A stretch of 64,000 bases of DNA. It comes from Burkholderia anthina. GTDB taxonomy: Bacteria; Pseudomonadota; Gammaproteobacteria; Burkholderiales; Burkholderiaceae. Below are positions 1 through 8,674 of the stretch, piece by piece. The position numbers were made by a program, and so were the translations under genes. The notes beneath the pieces are model-generated. The model was given only the letters and a program-made list of their open reading frames with translations. It ran no database searches and was not told the DNA's origin. Location of the stretch: positions 1,612,001 to 1,676,000 of the forward strand of contig NZ_LNJP01000003.1 of NCBI RefSeq assembly GCF_001547525.1. Direction: 5' to 3'. Every line of letters starts with the position of its first letter. Position 1 is the first letter of the stretch.

Positions 1-223
1 GCGGGATTCTCGTGCACCGTGCGCCGATCGGCGCGATGATCCGCGCCGGCGATCCGCTGTTCGACATCGTCGATCCGCTGACGGATGCGGTCACGACGAT
101 CTCGAGCGCGACCGACGGCGTGTTCTACATGCGGCGGCGATCCGCTTCGTGACGGCCGGCGCGCCGCTCGGGCGCGTGACGGGCACGGTGCCGGTGCGAA
201 AGGGGATGCTGCTGGGGGCGTGA
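1..223 (+). pseudogene. C-terminal end of succinylglutamate desuccinylase/aspartoacylase-like protein, frameshifted
   Basis: The window opens inside this gene. Reading from base 3 gives GILVHRAPIGAMIRAGDPLF and a TDGVFYMR segment, the C-terminal barrel typical of the AstE/AspA zinc-hydrolase family, which removes acyl groups from amino acids. That frame hits a stop at 150-152. The expected continuation, AIRFVTAGAPLGRVTGTV, is present in another frame from base 137 and ends at a stop at 221-223. The two halves join if about one base is missing in the GCGGCGGCG run at 131-139. This is either a real frameshift or a sequencing error in a GC repeat. The family call rests on the tail only. Confidence 0.55.
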
Positions 224-307
224 CGACGCCGTGTCCGACGGATTCGGAGCGCAATTTCGTTCCCGTCAAATTGATCGGACGTGCGCGCGCCCGTAAATTG
301 AGCGACG

Positions 308-327
308 CGGAGTTCGCTCCGTGTTTT
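308..327 (+). terminator. Short hairpin terminator candidate
   Basis: CGGAG-TTCG-CTCCG followed by TGTTTT. The tetraloop is the stable UUCG type. It lies 85 bases after the desuccinylase-like stop and probably ends that transcript. Confidence 0.5.
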
Positions 328-362
328 GCAAGAAGGATGTTGCAGAGCGATTGGAGTTTTCG

Positions 363-389
363 CGGGCGGCCTGTGTCGCCCGTTTTTTT
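363..389 (+). terminator. Rho-independent terminator
   Basis: A perfect 6-bp stem CGGGCG/CGCCCG (363-368, 377-382) with an 8-base loop is followed directly by seven T residues. It is the second terminator in this gap. It could end a short transcript starting after 328 or simply back up the first one. Confidence 0.75.
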
Positions 390-494
390 ATTTCACTGCG
401 ACGACGGTTCGGCAGCGGGCCGATGTCGGCGCCCTCGAGGAGCACGCGAGCGGATACCGGACGATTGCGGCCGCGGCGCATAGGAGGCAACAAC

Positions 495-1565
495 ATGATC
501 CGACGTAAGGTTGTCGTCGCATCGCCCGTCGCGACACGAACCCTGCTGGGGAACATCCGCGCCTTGATCGAAGCGGCGCGGCAGCGCGCCGCATCCGCGG
601 TGAATAGCGAGCTGACGATGCTTTATTGGCGCATTGGCCGGCTCGTTCATGTCGAAGTCCTTGCGGGCAAACGGGCCGACTATGGTGAGGAAGTGCTTCC
701 CACGCTTGCGGCGCAGTTGACGAAAGATTACGGCGGCGGCTTCGCCGTGAAGAATCTTCGCCGCATGGTGCAGTTTGCCGTGACCTTTCCGGACGAGCGG
801 ATTGTCGTATCGCTGATACGACAATTGAGCTGGACACATTTCATTGCGTTGATTCCGCTGAAAGACCCGCGTCAACGTGACTACTATGCGCAGATGGCCA
901 ATGTGGAACGCTGGAGCGTCAGGACGCTGCGCGAGCGTATCGACTCGATGTTGTACGAGCGCACCGCGCTTTCACGGAAGCCGGATGCGCTGATCGCCGC
1001 GGAGCTGGCAACGATGCGGGATGCACAACGCATGTCACCCAGCCTCATCATGCGCGATCCATATATTCTCGATTTCCTGGGTTTGCGCGACACCTGGCAG
1101 GAAGGCGACCTGGAGACCGCGATCATTCGCGAAATGGAAGCCTTTCTGCTGGAGCTGGGTGCCGGCTTCACGTTCGTCGCGAGGCAAAAGCGCATCCAGA
1201 TCGACGACGAGGATTTCCATCTCGACTTGCTGTTCTACAACCGGAAGCTGCGGCGGCTGGTCGCTGTAGAGTTGAAGGTCGGTGAGTTCAAGGCCGCGTA
1301 CAAGGGGCAGATGGAGCTGTATCTGCGCTGGCTCGACAGACACGAGCGGGAGGCTGATGAAGCGCCACCCCTTGGAATCATTCTCTGCACCGGAAAAAAA
1401 TCAGAGCAGATCGAGCTGCTGGAACTGGATAAGTCCGGCATCCACGTGGCGGAGTATCTGACGGCTTTGCCGCCGCGTGCGGTGCTGACCGAACGGCTGC
1501 AGCAAGCGATGCAACGGGCACGGTTGCAAATCAGGCCCCGCAGCGCAGCGCGGAATACGGACTGA
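495..1565 (+). CDS. DUF1016 / YhcG-family PDDEXK nuclease domain protein
   Basis: A 356-residue protein. The start at 495 is fixed by an AGGAGG site at 482-487. The N-terminal half has the DUF1016 helical domain (LYWRIGRLVH, YGGGFAVKNLRRM, LSWTHFIALI). The C-terminal half carries the YhcG nuclease-like fold, with acidic residues in FHLDLLFYNR followed by VAVELKVGEF, the D...ExK pattern of PD-(D/E)XK enzymes, and then YKGQMELYL. The cellular role of this family is not settled; members are often near restriction or mobile genes. This copy stands alone between two terminators and an IclR gene. Its codons are less G/C-biased than its neighbours, which suggests acquisition. The family call is secure; the function is unknown. 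Confidence 0.88.
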   Translation: MIRRKVVVASPVATRTLLGNIRALIEAARQRAASAVNSELTMLYWRIGRLVHVEVLAGKRADYGEEVLPTLAAQLTKDYGGGFAVKNLRRMVQFAVTFPDERIVVSLIRQLSWTHFIALIPLKDPRQRDYYAQMANVERWSVRTLRERIDSMLYERTALSRKPDALIAAELATMRDAQRMSPSLIMRDPYILDFLGLRDTWQEGDLETAIIREMEAFLLELGAGFTFVARQKRIQIDDEDFHLDLLFYNRKLRRLVAVELKVGEFKAAYKGQMELYLRWLDRHEREADEAPPLGIILCTGKKSEQIELLELDKSGIHVAEYLTALPPRAVLTERLQQAMQRARLQIRPRSAARNTD

Positions 1566-1583
1566 TGTGTTCCGCGCCCGCGC

Positions 1584-2372
1584 TCACCCCCGCCGCGCCA
1601 CCAGTTCCGATACCGTCTGCGCGGCCTGCTGCAGCGGGCCGAGAAACTCCTTCACCATCTGCTTCGCGGTATGCCGCTGCGCGTTGCCGCTGATGTTCAT
1701 CGCGGCGATGATCTGCCCGCGCCGGTTGCGGATCGGCGCGGACAGCGACATCAGCCCCACCTCGAGTTCCTGATCGACCACGGCCCAGCCCTGCTGGCGC
1801 ACCTGCGCGATCGTCGCCTTCAGTTCGCCGATGTCGGTGATCGTGCGCGGCGTGTGCGCGCGGATGCCGCTCTGCGCGAGCGTTTCGTCGAGCGCCGCGT
1901 CGTCGAGCGCGGACAGCAGCACGCGGCCCATCGACGTGCAGTACGCGGGCAACCGGCTGCCGATCGACAGGTTGATCGTCATGATCTTGCGGGTCGGCAC
2001 GCGCAGCACGTAGACGATCTCGGTGCGGTCGAGCACCGCCGCCGAACAGCTTTCGTGGATCTGTTCCGACAGTTGCTCCATCACCGGATCGGCGAGATTC
2101 CAGAACGGCATCGACGTCAGGTACGCGAAGCCGAGCTCGAGGATCTTCGGCGTGAGCCGGAACAGCCGGCCGTCGGCCTCGACGTAGCCGAGCGTCTGCA
2201 GCGTGAGCAGGATCCGGCGCGCGCCCGCGCGCGTGAGGCCGGTGGCCGACGCAACCTCGGTGAGCGTCTGCTCCGGGCGCGCCGCGTCGAACGCGCGGAT
2301 CACCGCGAGGCCGCGCGCGAACGACTGTACATAGGAGTCGCCGGGTTTCGTCTGAATATCGTCGGTTGTCAT
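1584..2372 (-). CDS. pcaR: IclR-family regulator, PcaR/PobR type
   Basis: A 262-residue IclR regulator. An N-terminal winged helix (about residues 20-85, TLTEVASATGLTRAGARRIL) precedes an effector-binding GAF-like domain (MPFWNLADPVMEQLSEQIHE ... GRVLLSA). The segment around ILELGFAYLTSMPFWNLADP resembles PcaR/PcaU proteins, which sense beta-ketoadipate or protocatechuate. The ATG at 2372 is preferred because the upstream reading to 2468 has no IclR-like sequence. It is transcribed away from pcaF, the usual arrangement for a regulator of that gene. Palindromes in the shared gap are likely binding sites. The effector is inferred from family and context. Confidence 0.82.
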   Translation of the reverse strand: MTTDDIQTKPGDSYVQSFARGLAVIRAFDAARPEQTLTEVASATGLTRAGARRILLTLQTLGYVEADGRLFRLTPKILELGFAYLTSMPFWNLADPVMEQLSEQIHESCSAAVLDRTEIVYVLRVPTRKIMTINLSIGSRLPAYCTSMGRVLLSALDDAALDETLAQSGIRAHTPRTITDIGELKATIAQVRQQGWAVVDQELEVGLMSLSAPIRNRRGQIIAAMNISGNAQRHTAKQMVKEFLGPLQQAAQTVSELVARRG

Positions 2373-2448
2373 GAGGGCCTGGAATGTCGTGCAGCCGAGA
2401 AGATAGCGCATGGGGCCCGACACGCCAACCGCCCGGCGCGCCGCGCGC

Positions 2449-2478
2449 TTGACAGGGCATCCCCGCACTCCCTATGAT
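2449..2478 (+). promoter_or_regulatory. Sigma-70-type promoter for pcaF
   Basis: TTGACA (2449-2454), an 18-base spacer and TATGAT (2473-2478), followed by the putative PcaR boxes. It gives a leader of about 115 bases to the pcaF start. Confidence 0.6.
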
Positions 2479-2483
2479 GCGCT

Positions 2484-2522
2484 GAACGTTCGATACACGA
2501 TCTTATGTTCGTATATAGAACA
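2484..2522. promoter_or_regulatory. Palindromic operator candidates between pcaR and pcaF
   Basis: GAACGTTC at 2484-2491 overlaps GTTCGATACACGATC at 2488-2502, which resembles the GTTCGATAATCGCAC box described for Pseudomonas PcaR. TGTTC-GTATATA-GAACA at 2506-2522 is a 5-bp inverted repeat. All lie just downstream of the pcaF promoter hexamers and upstream of the pcaR start, as expected for control of both genes. Confidence 0.5.
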
Positions 2523-2599
2523 TTTAAGCGCATCCCGGCGGGCAATGCAAGGGGCGCGCCCTGTTCATTTCCCAGCCTTTCACGGGACCGGAGACACTG

Positions 2600-3802
<1,203 letters not shown>

Positions 3803-3864
3803 CCGGCGCGATGCGGTGAAGCGGCCGCATACGCGCCGCTCCACCGACGCGCTGTTTCCGCCAT

Positions 3865-3898
3865 GACGGGCGGCACGAGTTGTCTCGTGCCGCCCGTC
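3865..3898 (+). terminator. Strong hairpin after pcaF
   Basis: A perfect 15-bp stem (3865-3879 with 3884-3898) around a TTGT loop, with no long T run. It lies between pcaF and the convergent acetyltransferase gene and could serve both. Confidence 0.6.
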
Positions 3899-3965
3899 GT
3901 CGCTTTCGTCGTTAATCGGCCTGCGACAGTCGCGGCAGACGCGCCGCTATCCGCGTACCGGGCCG

Positions 3966-4526
3966 TCAGGCCGTCGGCCCTTCGAGGTGAATGTCCTCGG
4001 GCTCGAGCGCGTAAAGCTCGGGATCGGGCGCCGTGCTGACCGTGAAGCCGAGCCGCAGGTAGAAGTCGATTGTGCGCCGCGACGGCGTGGCCGATACATA
4101 CAGGCGCTCGGCACCCATTGCACGTGCCTGCATCTGCGCCGCGCGATAGAGCTGTTCGCCGAGTCCGCAACCGCGCCAATCGTGGCTCACGTGCAGGAAC
4201 TTCAACTGAAGCATGTCGCGCTGCGGGCCCAGCGGCCGGCTGTCGACGACGACGGCCGCGACGAGCCGCGTGCCGTCGAACCTGCCGAGAAACCAGCCGC
4301 CGCGGTCGTGGCAGTCGAGCAGGATCGGCGTGTAGTGATCGGCTTCGCCGTCGGGCCAGCCGGCCACGTCGTAGAACTCGGGCACGAGATGCAGCGCGCC
4401 GTCGCGCAGCACGTACAGGTGTTCGATGATTTCGCGCCGGTCGATGGTCCACACGAGGGGTACGTCGTCGCGGGCCAGCGGGCGGGCCGACAGCGCGTCG
4501 CGTTCGGCGGTAGTGCGGCGCGTCAT
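3966..4526 (-). CDS. GNAT-family N-acetyltransferase
   Basis: A 186-residue GNAT protein that would transfer an acetyl group from acetyl-CoA to an amine. The acetyl-CoA pyrophosphate-binding motif is RGCGLGEQLY (residues 118-127), after the beta-4 strand LQLKFLHVS. The C-terminal part, AERLYVSATPSRRTIDFYLRLGF, is the typical GNAT tail. The substrate is unknown. The start overlaps the stop of a small upstream frame as ATGA, suggesting translational coupling if that frame is real. Confidence 0.85.
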   Translation of the reverse strand: MTRRTTAERDALSARPLARDDVPLVWTIDRREIIEHLYVLRDGALHLVPEFYDVAGWPDGEADHYTPILLDCHDRGGWFLGRFDGTRLVAAVVVDSRPLGPQRDMLQLKFLHVSHDWRGCGLGEQLYRAAQMQARAMGAERLYVSATPSRRTIDFYLRLGFTVSTAPDPELYALEPEDIHLEGPTA

Positions 4527-4741
4527 GCGGCCACCCGGTGCGCGGCGATTGCGTACATTGACGGCGGGCGTGGCATGCCTTCGGGCGGCAGCATCCGGTG
4601 GCCGTCCGGTTCGTGTTCTTGCGGAAACCGCGCGGCGTCGCCGTTGCGGAGAAACGCGGCCTGATCGCCGGTATGGCTGTCATGCTCGACCGTCGTCGTA
4701 TTCGAGGACAGCCGATTCACTTCATGCAATGCCTTTTTCAT
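4523..4741 (-). CDS. Small hypothetical protein upstream of the acetyltransferase
   Basis: A 72-residue frame, hydrophilic and rich in His, Arg and Pro, with no recognised domain. It ends in an ATGA overlap with the acetyltransferase start, the main argument for it. Against it: no clear ribosome binding site precedes the ATG at 4741. It may be only the leader of the next gene. Confidence 0.3.
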   Translation of the reverse strand: MKKALHEVNRLSSNTTTVEHDSHTGDQAAFLRNGDAARFPQEHEPDGHRMLPPEGMPRPPSMYAIAAHRVAA

Positions 4742-5053
4742 CAGAATTCGAATTCAGGTGGAATGGAGCAGGATAGGCCGATCGTTTCGCCACTTGCAAC
4801 GGCCGCACGCATTGTCAAACCGTACGGCGCTCCGAGACAGACAAATAAACGAGCGTGGCGATTATTGCCGGGATTATTTGATCGAAATCATGGCAATCGC
4901 CCAATTGCCTATTTTATGCGCATCGGGATTAAGGTTTTCCGGTGAATTGCCGACAGTAAGGACGAGAGTGTCGTAAAGCGATCAACCGTTTTTCGGCTAC
5001 TGAGCGCGAATTCAGCGCGGCGCGGACGATAGATCCGCCTTTCGGAGCCTTGC
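4742..5053. other. AT-richer intergenic region upstream of the first chemoreceptor
   Basis: About 310 bases with visibly lower G+C than the flanks. Apart from the sigma-28-like promoter near its right end, no gene, repeat or terminator was recognised. Confidence 0.6.
4930..4956 (+). promoter_or_regulatory. Sigma-28 (FliA) promoter candidate, first chemoreceptor
   Basis: TAAG-N15-GCCGACAG matches the flagellar/chemotaxis consensus TAAA-N15-GCCGATAA at the exact spacing. It lies about 100 bases before the start codon. The second chemoreceptor has an equivalent element at a similar distance. Confidence 0.6.
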
Positions 5054-6598
5054 ATGCGCAACAACCAGCCCGTTACCCAACAGGAATTCGATTTTCCCGA
5101 CGACGTCACGCTGATGTCGACGACCGATGCCGACAGCATCATCACTTACGCGAACACGACGTTCGCGCAGGTAAGCGGTTTCTCGAACGAGGAACTCGTC
5201 GGCCAGCCGCACAACGTGGTGCGTCACCCGGACATGCCGAAGGAGGCGTTCGCCGACATGTGGGCGACGCTCCAGGGCGGCGAGCCGTGGACCGCGCTCG
5301 TGAAGAACCGCCGCAAGAACGGCGACCACTACTGGGTGCGCGCGAACGCGATTCCGGTGATGCGCGACGGCGCGCCGCACGGCTACATGTCGGTGCGCAC
5401 GAAGGCGCCGCACGACGAGAGCGAAGCCGCGGACGCGCTGTATCGCGCGTTTCGTGAAGGCAAGGCCGGCCAGCGCCGGTTCCACAAGGGGCTCGTGATC
5501 CGCACCGGGCTGCTGCGTGTCGCGTCGCTGGCGCAGACGATGTCGGTGCGTGCGCGCGTTCATTCGGCACTGTGCGTGCTGGCGCCGACGGTCGTCGGCG
5601 CCGGCTGGGCGGGCGGATTGACCGGCGGCGGGCTCGCGGCGTTCGCCGTCGTGACGGCCGGCGCGGCGGCCGCGGCCGGGTGGTGGCTCGATGCGCAGAT
5701 CGTGCAACCGCTGAAGCGGCTGCACGAGCAGGCGCTGAACGTCGCGACCGGTGAAAGCCGGCGCGGCGTGCGAATGAACCGTGTCGACGAGATCGGCATG
5801 ACGCTGCGCACGATCAACCAGCTCGGGCTGATGTTTCGCTGGCTCGTCGACGACGTCAGCGAGCAGGTGCACAACGTCCAGCGCGCGAGCAACGAGATCG
5901 CGCAGGGCAACAGCGACCTGAGCGCGCGTACCGAGCAGGCCGCATCGAGCGTGCAGCAGACGGCCGCGTCGATGGCCGAGATGACGGCCACCGTGTCGAG
6001 CAATGCGGAAACGGCGCTGCAGGCGAATCAGTTGTCGGTTTCCGCGAGCGAGGCGGCCGGGCGCGGCGGGCAGGCGGTGAGCGAAGTCGTCGCGACGATG
6101 AACGACATCACCGCCAGCTCGCGCAAGATCGCGGACATCATTGGCGTGATCGACGGCATCGCGTTCCAGACCAACATTCTCGCGCTGAACGCGGCCGTCG
6201 AGGCCGCACGCGCAGGCGAACAGGGGCGCGGCTTCGCGGTGGTGGCGGGCGAGGTGCGCGCGCTCGCGCAGCGCAGCGCGAACGCGGCGAAGGAGATCAA
6301 GACGCTGATCGGCGCGAGCGTCGAGCGCGTCGAATCGGGCGCGCGGATCGTCGACGGCGCGGGCAAGACGATGGAGGACATCGTCACGCAGGTGAAGCGG
6401 GTGTCGGATCTGATCGCGGAGATCAGCTCGTCGACGGCCGAGCAAAGCACGGGGGTCGCACAGGTCGACCAGGCGGTCGTGCATCTGGACAACATCACGC
6501 AGCAGAACGCGGCGCTCGTCGAACAGAGCACGGCGGCGTCGGAGAGCCTGAAGCAGCAGGCGACGCGGCTCGTGGATGCGGTGAACGTGTTCAGGTGA
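5054..6598 (+). CDS. Methyl-accepting chemotaxis protein with N-terminal PAS domain (Aer-like)
   Basis: A 514-residue receptor. Residues about 15-115 form a PAS domain (TDADSIITYANTTFAQVSGF, HPDMPKEAFADMWATLQGGE) of the type that binds FAD in Aer. Two hydrophobic stretches at about 165-215 anchor it in the inner membrane, with a very short loop and no periplasmic sensor domain. The rest is the cytoplasmic signalling domain with the conserved hairpin tip IDGIAFQTNILALNAAVEAA. It ends in VNVFR, without a CheR-tethering pentapeptide. It probably senses redox or energy state and controls CheA. It is followed by a close paralogue in the same orientation. Confidence 0.93.
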   Translation: MRNNQPVTQQEFDFPDDVTLMSTTDADSIITYANTTFAQVSGFSNEELVGQPHNVVRHPDMPKEAFADMWATLQGGEPWTALVKNRRKNGDHYWVRANAIPVMRDGAPHGYMSVRTKAPHDESEAADALYRAFREGKAGQRRFHKGLVIRTGLLRVASLAQTMSVRARVHSALCVLAPTVVGAGWAGGLTGGGLAAFAVVTAGAAAAAGWWLDAQIVQPLKRLHEQALNVATGESRRGVRMNRVDEIGMTLRTINQLGLMFRWLVDDVSEQVHNVQRASNEIAQGNSDLSARTEQAASSVQQTAASMAEMTATVSSNAETALQANQLSVSASEAAGRGGQAVSEVVATMNDITASSRKIADIIGVIDGIAFQTNILALNAAVEAARAGEQGRGFAVVAGEVRALAQRSANAAKEIKTLIGASVERVESGARIVDGAGKTMEDIVTQVKRVSDLIAEISSSTAEQSTGVAQVDQAVVHLDNITQQNAALVEQSTAASESLKQQATRLVDAVNVFR

Positions 6599-6610
6599 CG
6601 GCGTAAAAGC

Positions 6611-6656
6611 GTGCGCGACGTGCGGGTTCGATCGATGAATCCGGCGTGTCGCGCAC
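6611..6656 (+). terminator. Hairpin downstream of the first chemoreceptor gene
   Basis: GTGCGCGAC (6611-6619) pairs with GTCGCGCAC (6648-6656), with a further imperfect inner stem. There is no immediate T run, so this is a terminator candidate only. Confidence 0.4.
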
Positions 6657-6882
6657 AGCGTTCATTCGGATTTTTGGATTGAATCGAATGGCGGAAAACG
6701 AGAAATATTCGTATTTCCGATTTTACCGGCGCACGTTGAATCAGGCCGGATGCACGACGTCGAATGATCAGACGAATCGCCGGCAAACCCTTGCCCGACA
6801 AGGCGATTCGTTCATCCATGAACAAATTGTTCGGCAAAAACATGATGATGCATGTTTAATGCATATTTATCCGGATTCGGCA

Positions 6883-6909
6883 TAATGTTTTCGCCGAATT
6901 TGCCGAAAG
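6883..6909 (+). promoter_or_regulatory. Sigma-28 (FliA) promoter candidate, second chemoreceptor
   Basis: TAAT-N15-GCCGAAAG, the same architecture and spacing as the element before the first chemoreceptor, about 100 bases upstream of the start. Confidence 0.55.
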
Positions 6910-7009
6910 CGCAGGAGTCGACTTACACGCATGCGACTCGATCGTCATGCGTGGGGTCTCGAATCAATCGACGAGCGGACGCAAGATCCGCCACCCGGAG
7001 CTCCACACC

Positions 7010-8554
7010 ATGCGCAACAACCAGCCCGTCACGCAACGCGAATTCGAATTTGCCGACGATGCGACGCTGATGTCGACGACCGATGCCGACAGCTACGTCA
7101 CGTACGCGAACGCGGCATTCATTCAGGTCAGCGGCTTTTCTCCCGAGGAGATCGAAGGTCAGCCGCACAACGTGGTGCGGCATCCGGACATGCCGAAGGA
7201 GGCGTTCGCGGACATGTGGGCGACGCTCCAGGGCGGCGAGCCGTGGACCGCGCTCGTGAAGAACCGCCGCAAGAACGGCGATCACTACTGGGTGCGCGCG
7301 AACGCGATTCCGGTGATGCGCAACGGGCAGCCGAAGGGCTACATGTCGGTGCGCACGAAGGCGACGCGCGACGAGATCGCGGCCGCCGAGGCGCTGTATC
7401 GCGATTTCCGCGAAGGCAAGGCCGGCAGCCGCCGGTTCCACAAGGGATTGATCGTCCGCACGGGCGCACTGCGTGTGGCGTCGCTGTTCCAGACGATGTC
7501 GGTGCGGGCCCGGCTGGTATCGACGCTGTGCGTGCTGGCGCCGGCCGTCATCGGCGCCGGCTGGGCGGGCGGGTTGACCGGCGGGGCGCTCGCGGCATTT
7601 GCCGGTGCGGCGGTCGGCGTGACGGCGGCGGCCGGGCTGTGGCTCGACGCACAGATCGTGCGGCCGTTGGGGGAACTGCGCGACGAGGCGTTGCGCGTGG
7701 CGACCGGCGAAAGCCGCAGCGGCGTGCGGATGAACCGCGTCGACGAGATCGGCATGACGCTGCGCACGATCAACCAGCTCGGGCTGATGTTCCGCTGGCT
7801 CGTCGACGACGTCAGCGAGCAGGTGCTGAACGTGCAGCGCGCGAGCAACGAGATCGCGCAGGGCAACAACGACCTGAGCGCACGTACCGAGCAGGCGTCG
7901 ACGAGCGTGCAGCAGACGGCCGCGTCGATGGCCGAGATGACGGCCACCGTGTCGAGCAATGCGGAGACGGCGCTGCAGGCGAATCAGTTGTCGGTTTCCG
8001 CGAGCGAGGCGGCCGGGCGCGGCGGGGAGGCGGTGAGCGAAGTCGTCGCGACGATGAACGACATCACCGCGAGCTCGCGCAAGATCGCCGACATCATCGG
8101 CGTGATCGACGGCATCGCGTTCCAGACCAACATTCTCGCGCTGAACGCAGCGGTCGAGGCCGCGCGGGCGGGCGATCAGGGGCGCGGCTTCGCGGTGGTG
8201 GCCGGCGAAGTACGGGCGCTCGCGCAGCGCAGCGCGAACGCGGCGAAGGAGATCAAGACGCTGATCGGCGCGAGCGTCGAGCGCGTCGAATCGGGCGCGC
8301 GGATCGTCGACGGCGCGGGCAAGACGATGGAGGACATCGTCACGCAGGTGAAGCGCGTGTCGGATCTGATCGCGGAGATCAGCTCGTCGACGGCCGAGCA
8401 GAGCACGGGGGTCGCGCAGGTCGACCAGGCGGTCGTGCACCTGGACAACATCACGCAGCAGAACGCGGCGTTGGTCGAGCAGAGTACGGCGGCGTCGGAG
8501 AGCCTGAAGCAGCAGGCGACGCGTTTGGTGGAGGCGGTGAACGTATTCCGCTGA
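7010..8554 (+). CDS. Methyl-accepting chemotaxis protein with N-terminal PAS domain, tandem paralogue
   Basis: Also 514 residues, with the same order: PAS domain, two membrane segments, long signalling domain ending in VNVFR. The start is placed at the ATG at 7010 because MRNNQPVTQ matches the first copy; a frame extending to 6947 has no counterpart there. By eye, the part after GVRMNRVDEIG (about 275 residues) differs from the first copy at only seven positions, and the DNA is nearly identical. Differences concentrate in the PAS and membrane parts (YVTYANAAFIQVSGFSPEEI against IITYANTTFAQVSGFSNEEL). The two may therefore sense different cues but signal alike. Confidence 0.93.
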   Translation: MRNNQPVTQREFEFADDATLMSTTDADSYVTYANAAFIQVSGFSPEEIEGQPHNVVRHPDMPKEAFADMWATLQGGEPWTALVKNRRKNGDHYWVRANAIPVMRNGQPKGYMSVRTKATRDEIAAAEALYRDFREGKAGSRRFHKGLIVRTGALRVASLFQTMSVRARLVSTLCVLAPAVIGAGWAGGLTGGALAAFAGAAVGVTAAAGLWLDAQIVRPLGELRDEALRVATGESRSGVRMNRVDEIGMTLRTINQLGLMFRWLVDDVSEQVLNVQRASNEIAQGNNDLSARTEQASTSVQQTAASMAEMTATVSSNAETALQANQLSVSASEAAGRGGEAVSEVVATMNDITASSRKIADIIGVIDGIAFQTNILALNAAVEAARAGDQGRGFAVVAGEVRALAQRSANAAKEIKTLIGASVERVESGARIVDGAGKTMEDIVTQVKRVSDLIAEISSSTAEQSTGVAQVDQAVVHLDNITQQNAALVEQSTAASESLKQQATRLVEAVNVFR

Positions 8555-8613
8555 TCGCGGAACGACAGGAAGGGTGACGCGGGCGCGACGGAGAGGGGTA
8601 CCGGCCCGCGTCG

Positions 8614-8667
8614 GGCCGCCCGGTTCCGGCCGGGCGGCCAGGGCCTGTCGCCGAAAGCGGCAGGCCC
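8614..8667. terminator. Double hairpin between convergent genes
   Basis: GGCCGCCCGG/CCGGGCGGCC (8614-8623 with 8630-8639) is followed by GGGCCTGTCGC/GCGGCAGGCCC (8641-8651 with 8657-8667, one G-T pair). They separate the second chemoreceptor from the converging gabD and may end both transcripts. Confidence 0.6.
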
Positions 8668-8674
8668 CGAACCG

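Larger units (their letters stand above)
6599..7009. other. Intergenic region between the two chemoreceptors
   Basis: About 410 bases, AT-rich in its second half. It holds a hairpin close to the first gene and a sigma-28-like promoter before the second. The one longer open frame here has a GTG start, no ribosome binding site and no resemblance to known proteins, so no gene is called. Confidence 0.6.

Noticed and set aside
266..875. Several open frames on the minus strand opposite the DUF1016 gene
   Set aside because: They have no ribosome binding sites, are Arg/Ser-rich and mirror the real gene; typical shadow frames in high-GC DNA.
6646..6885. A 79-residue frame between the two chemoreceptors
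   Set aside because: GTG start, no ribosome binding site, AT-rich non-coding character, and it runs toward the sigma-28-like promoter of the next gene.
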